DNA from: Talinum fruticosum
Taxonomy: Eukaryota; Streptophyta; Magnoliopsida; Caryophyllales; Talinaceae
Length of the DNA: 64,000 nucleotides
NCBI GenBank assembly: GCA_021018815.1
Contig: JAITYX010000180.1
Span: 1 to 64,000, forward strand
Reading direction: 5' to 3'
The translations under genes were made by a program, and so were the position numbers. This document shows, piece after piece, positions 62,101 to 64,000 of the stretch; within the stretch, counting starts at the first letter, position 1, and the number at the start of each line of letters is the position of its first letter. The notes beneath the pieces were generated by a model. It saw nothing but the letters and a program-made list of their open reading frames with translations, had not been told where the DNA came from and did no database searches.

Positions 62101-64000
62101 AAGGTCTAGAGATAGAAAGAAATGAAAAGAGTTATGAGTTTAATGAGAGTATTATTTTAGTAAAAGTAATTTTGAATATGAAACTAAATACATATATACA
62201 AGACTGAGTTGACAATAGATGACAATTAATTTCTATTTACTGTACAAACAATGCTAATACTCAACAGGATTATTACCTAAAATCCAAAAATCACCTCTAT
62301 TTCAAGAGTCCAAGTCACATGAACATTTGGTGAGTTTCCCTTCTTTTTTGGTTTTTGTCTTTTAATTGTATTATCATTGTTCACGTCAACTTTTTCTGTG
62401 TGCTTACTGCATAGTGCAGTTTGATAATAATAGATAGGTACCCCATTGTTTGTTCTTTTATGGTTGTTGGCCTCGTAAACTCCAATGCTGATTAATACTA
62501 TCAGAAGGGGAAAGAAAAGTTCAATCAAACTTCCTTTGCTGCCATTTGATTCCCTACTGTGAATTATTGTATTCTGGGATTCTCAGCCTTTGATCCTGAC
62601 CCATCTATCCTGCTCTGAAAATTCAAAGCCTCTTCTTGTCACTTTTCGCATAACTAAACAATAATTTTCTGTTTGTGTCTTATATGTATAAAATATTTTA
62701 ATGTAGTCTGCTTTATTTTATATCTTTTTCGAAAGAAAAGTCAGACTCGAAGAAAATCAATTGCTGTATATTATGTTCATAATTTTATGGTCATTACTCG
62801 ATTGGTGGCCAATCTAGCGCTACTAGCTATTACTTGACTGGATTTACTTATGGATTTTGTTTTTGTCAAGGAATCTTATCTGGATTTATTTACGGGAATT
62901 TTCCATCTACTTGCTTGTGTGCTAGTCTGCATCGTAAAGTGATAGTCCCAGTCGGAAATAGGGTTGTAATGTAACCAAACCGGCTCACTGAGCCTTCAGA
63001 TTGGTTCGATCAAAATTCAACTTGTGTTTGAGTCGAACTGAGTCCAAGTAGAGCCCGAGCTTAGTAAAATTTGGCCTGCCTTGGTTCGGTTTTGGTTAAA
63101 TAGTTTATTTTTTTCTAAAAATACTTTTGTGAAAGGTATAGAATTATCATTAAAATCTCCAAAATTTTATTCAAATCTTTATTTCTCAAACTTTATACAA
63201 AAATATAGAATTTGTTTTTAATTATAGCATTGAATTTAACAAATTTTTAAACAAATAAAAAAACCGAGTCCGAGGCATTCAAGTTGAGCCTAAGCCTAAA
63301 CATCAAAGACTCCGTGAGTTTGAGTTGAGCCTAAGTCGAGCTATTATGTTATTACTACTAATATTAGCTAAATAAATATCTAGCGAGGGTTTTCATGTCA
63401 TGATGTATCAATTATAGAAAATTATTAGCAAAAATGTTGATTAATTGAACAAGCAAAATATTAATGTTTTCGTGGAAAATAAACTAATAAACATTAATCT
63501 TAATTACCTGAGGATGGTAGCCATTAAGAAGGTAATAGCAGGGACTAGATTGAACATGGCAGTTGCTGCTGAGGTTGGAAGGAAATATAGCCCTTCTATG
63601 TTCAAGTTCTGATACAGTGCCACCCTGTTTATTTAATTAAGGCCAAATTACCAAACTGAAAACCCCAAAAAGACCACCTTAAAATAAGTAACAACAAGGG
63701 AATTTAATTAGGGAACTAGTGAAAATTTTGATAAATATATTAACATACCCAATAAAAGAAGTGGTAAAGATCAAAAGAAAGCTTCTAAGGTCCATCCGTG
63801 ATACATTTGATCTTTGTCTACCAACAAAAACAAAAGATATAATTAGGCATAGTTCGAGAACGAAATCACGAAATGGATATGGATATCGATTAATTCAATT
63901 GATATAGTATTTGAGAATGGTTATGAAAATTCTGCTCGAAATGAGGAGCTTTACCTAAAGAAATAAGCAACGGGAAAAGTGACGAGAGTAGCAATGACTT
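56184..64000 (-). CDS. WAT1-related / nodulin MtN21-like EamA transporter, 5' end outside window
   Basis: Tandem paralogue of the gene at 49381-53745. Exons on the minus strand: 64000-63955 (partial), 63817-63749, 63624-63508, 58317-58080, 57970-57812, 57376-57225, 56358-56184; 956 coding bases are visible. Every visible exon except exon 4 and the last has the same length as in the first gene, and all phases agree. Exon 4 is 30 bp longer, adding residues around LLLLLSQEP, and its donor is a normal GT. Landmarks are [73 protein letters not shown] and [14 protein letters not shown]; the tail ends [11 protein letters not shown]. It is a ten-helix membrane carrier of unknown substrate. Intron 3 is 5.2 kb because of transposon insertions. 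The frame is open in all visible exons. Confidence 0.92.
57650..57765 (-). mobile_element. tRNA-derived SINE-like sequence in intron 5 of the second transporter gene
   Basis: On the minus strand tagttcagttggtaaaac (A-box) and ggtttgaatcc (B-box) are spaced as in a tRNA. The part between them does not fold like a normal anticodon arm and no acceptor stem is evident. This is a SINE head, not a tRNA gene. Confidence 0.6.
58663..59180. mobile_element. PIF/Harbinger-like MITE in intron 3 of the second transporter gene
   Basis: The left end ggctatcttcaatgggagc and the reversed right end ggctattgacaatggtagc are inverted repeats. The 3-bp duplication tta flanks the element (58660-58662 and 59181-59183), as in Tourist-like elements. 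The motif ggagcaactcc(a/t) and its complement recur inside. The centre (58800-58990) is a purine-rich then GC-rich block unlike the surrounding intron. Confidence 0.85.
59533..59727 (-). repeat. 3' LTR of the deleted Copia
   Basis: 195 bp, aligning with 62075-62266 with a limited number of differences. Confidence 0.93.
59763..62004 (-). pseudogene. Copia pol remnant: integrase C-terminus, reverse transcriptase, RNase H
   Basis: Read from 62004: [20 protein letters not shown] and [18 protein letters not shown] (integrase C-terminus, one 109-residue open frame), then a linker with stops. Reverse transcriptase pieces follow: [20 protein letters not shown] near 61230, a YVDDLLIT motif near 60690, and [20 protein letters not shown] (60665-60483). 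RNase H ends the region with [20 protein letters not shown] and [14 protein letters not shown] (59978-59763). Stops and frameshifts occur throughout. Confidence 0.88.
62060..62074 (-). other. Primer binding site of the deleted Copia
   Basis: The minus strand reads tggtatcgagtcgga directly after the 5' LTR, close to the initiator tRNA-Met site tggtatcagagc. Confidence 0.75.
62075..62266 (-). repeat. 5' LTR of the deleted Copia
   Basis: 192 bp, paired with 59533-59727 and followed by the target duplication ggatt. Confidence 0.93.
62940..63345. mobile_element. Degraded hAT-like interspersed element in intron 3
   Basis: The left side agggttgtaatgtaaccaaaccggctc and the right side with gagttgagcctaagtcgagct resemble plant hAT MITEs whose ends read agggctgtaaacgagcc. 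Gagcc(t/c)a and ttggttcg words recur on both sides of an AT-rich centre. No target duplication was identified. Confidence 0.4.

Larger units (their letters stand above)
59533..62266 (-). mobile_element. Internally deleted Copia retrotransposon in intron 3
   Basis: Short LTRs (59533-59727 and 62075-62266, about 193 bp) start tgtaaaca and end actcaaca. They are bounded by the exact 5-bp duplication ggatt (59528-59532 and 62267-62271). In minus orientation the primer site tggtatcgagtcgg (62074-62061) abuts the 5' LTR, and a polypurine tract ttgaggggga precedes the 3' LTR. Gag, protease and most of the integrase are absent: only about 50 bp separate the primer site from integrase C-terminal codons. 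The remainder is a broken pol. Confidence 0.93.

Overview
This is AT-rich nuclear DNA from a flowering plant, most likely a dicot. The evidence is intron-containing WAT1-type transporter genes with GT/AG splice sites, LTR retrotransposons whose primer sites resemble plant initiator tRNA-Met, plant L1-type LINE, CACTA, hAT and Harbinger-like elements, and long (AT)n, (GT)n and (AAT)n microsatellites. No bacterial operons, CRISPR arrays, rRNA or convincing tRNA genes were seen. The species cannot be named from the sequence.

Layout. 290-4680 is a decayed L1-type LINE (+). 6809-15610 is a triple-nested complex: a small gag-only Copia element (-) with a 5-bp target duplication cttaa, split by a 2.9-kb solo LTR (7945-10822, duplication ctacc) and by a CACTA transposon (11626-14693, duplication atg). 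The CACTA element itself holds the LTR and 5' gag of a Sirevirus-like Copia. 16049-18077 is a fold-back element full of gatgaat/attcatc repeats. 18410-20750 holds LTR-like debris. 20960-24570 is a Tnt1-like Copia pol fragment (-) split by a Sirevirus solo LTR (22473-23951, duplication ccttt). 24673-35124 is a complete but frameshifted Sirevirus-like Copia (+, duplication gtagt) with gag, pol, an extra third ORF region and two ~1.48-kb LTRs.

35235-35431 is a compound microsatellite. 36800-41820 contains hAT-like miniature elements and a leucine-rich-repeat receptor-like pseudogene (-) split by one of them (8-bp duplication gcaattag). 42879-43583 has exons of an RPA1-like OB-fold protein (+), followed by a GC-rich tandem repeat and, at 45298, a Helitron-type 3' terminus.

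The only genes that look functional are two tandem WAT1-related (EamA/nodulin MtN21-like) membrane transporters on the minus strand. The first is complete (seven exons, 49381-53745, 351 residues). The second is cut by the window edge (56184-64000), and its 5.2-kb intron 3 hosts a Harbinger-like MITE and a 2.7-kb deleted Copia. The two share every intron position and phase visible in both, so they arose by tandem duplication. Nothing in the window is clearly an undescribed biological system. The most informative items are the nested insertions with exact target duplications, the promoter-like segment before the Sirevirus third ORF, the GC splice donor in the first transporter gene, and the RPA-like gene next to a Helitron end.
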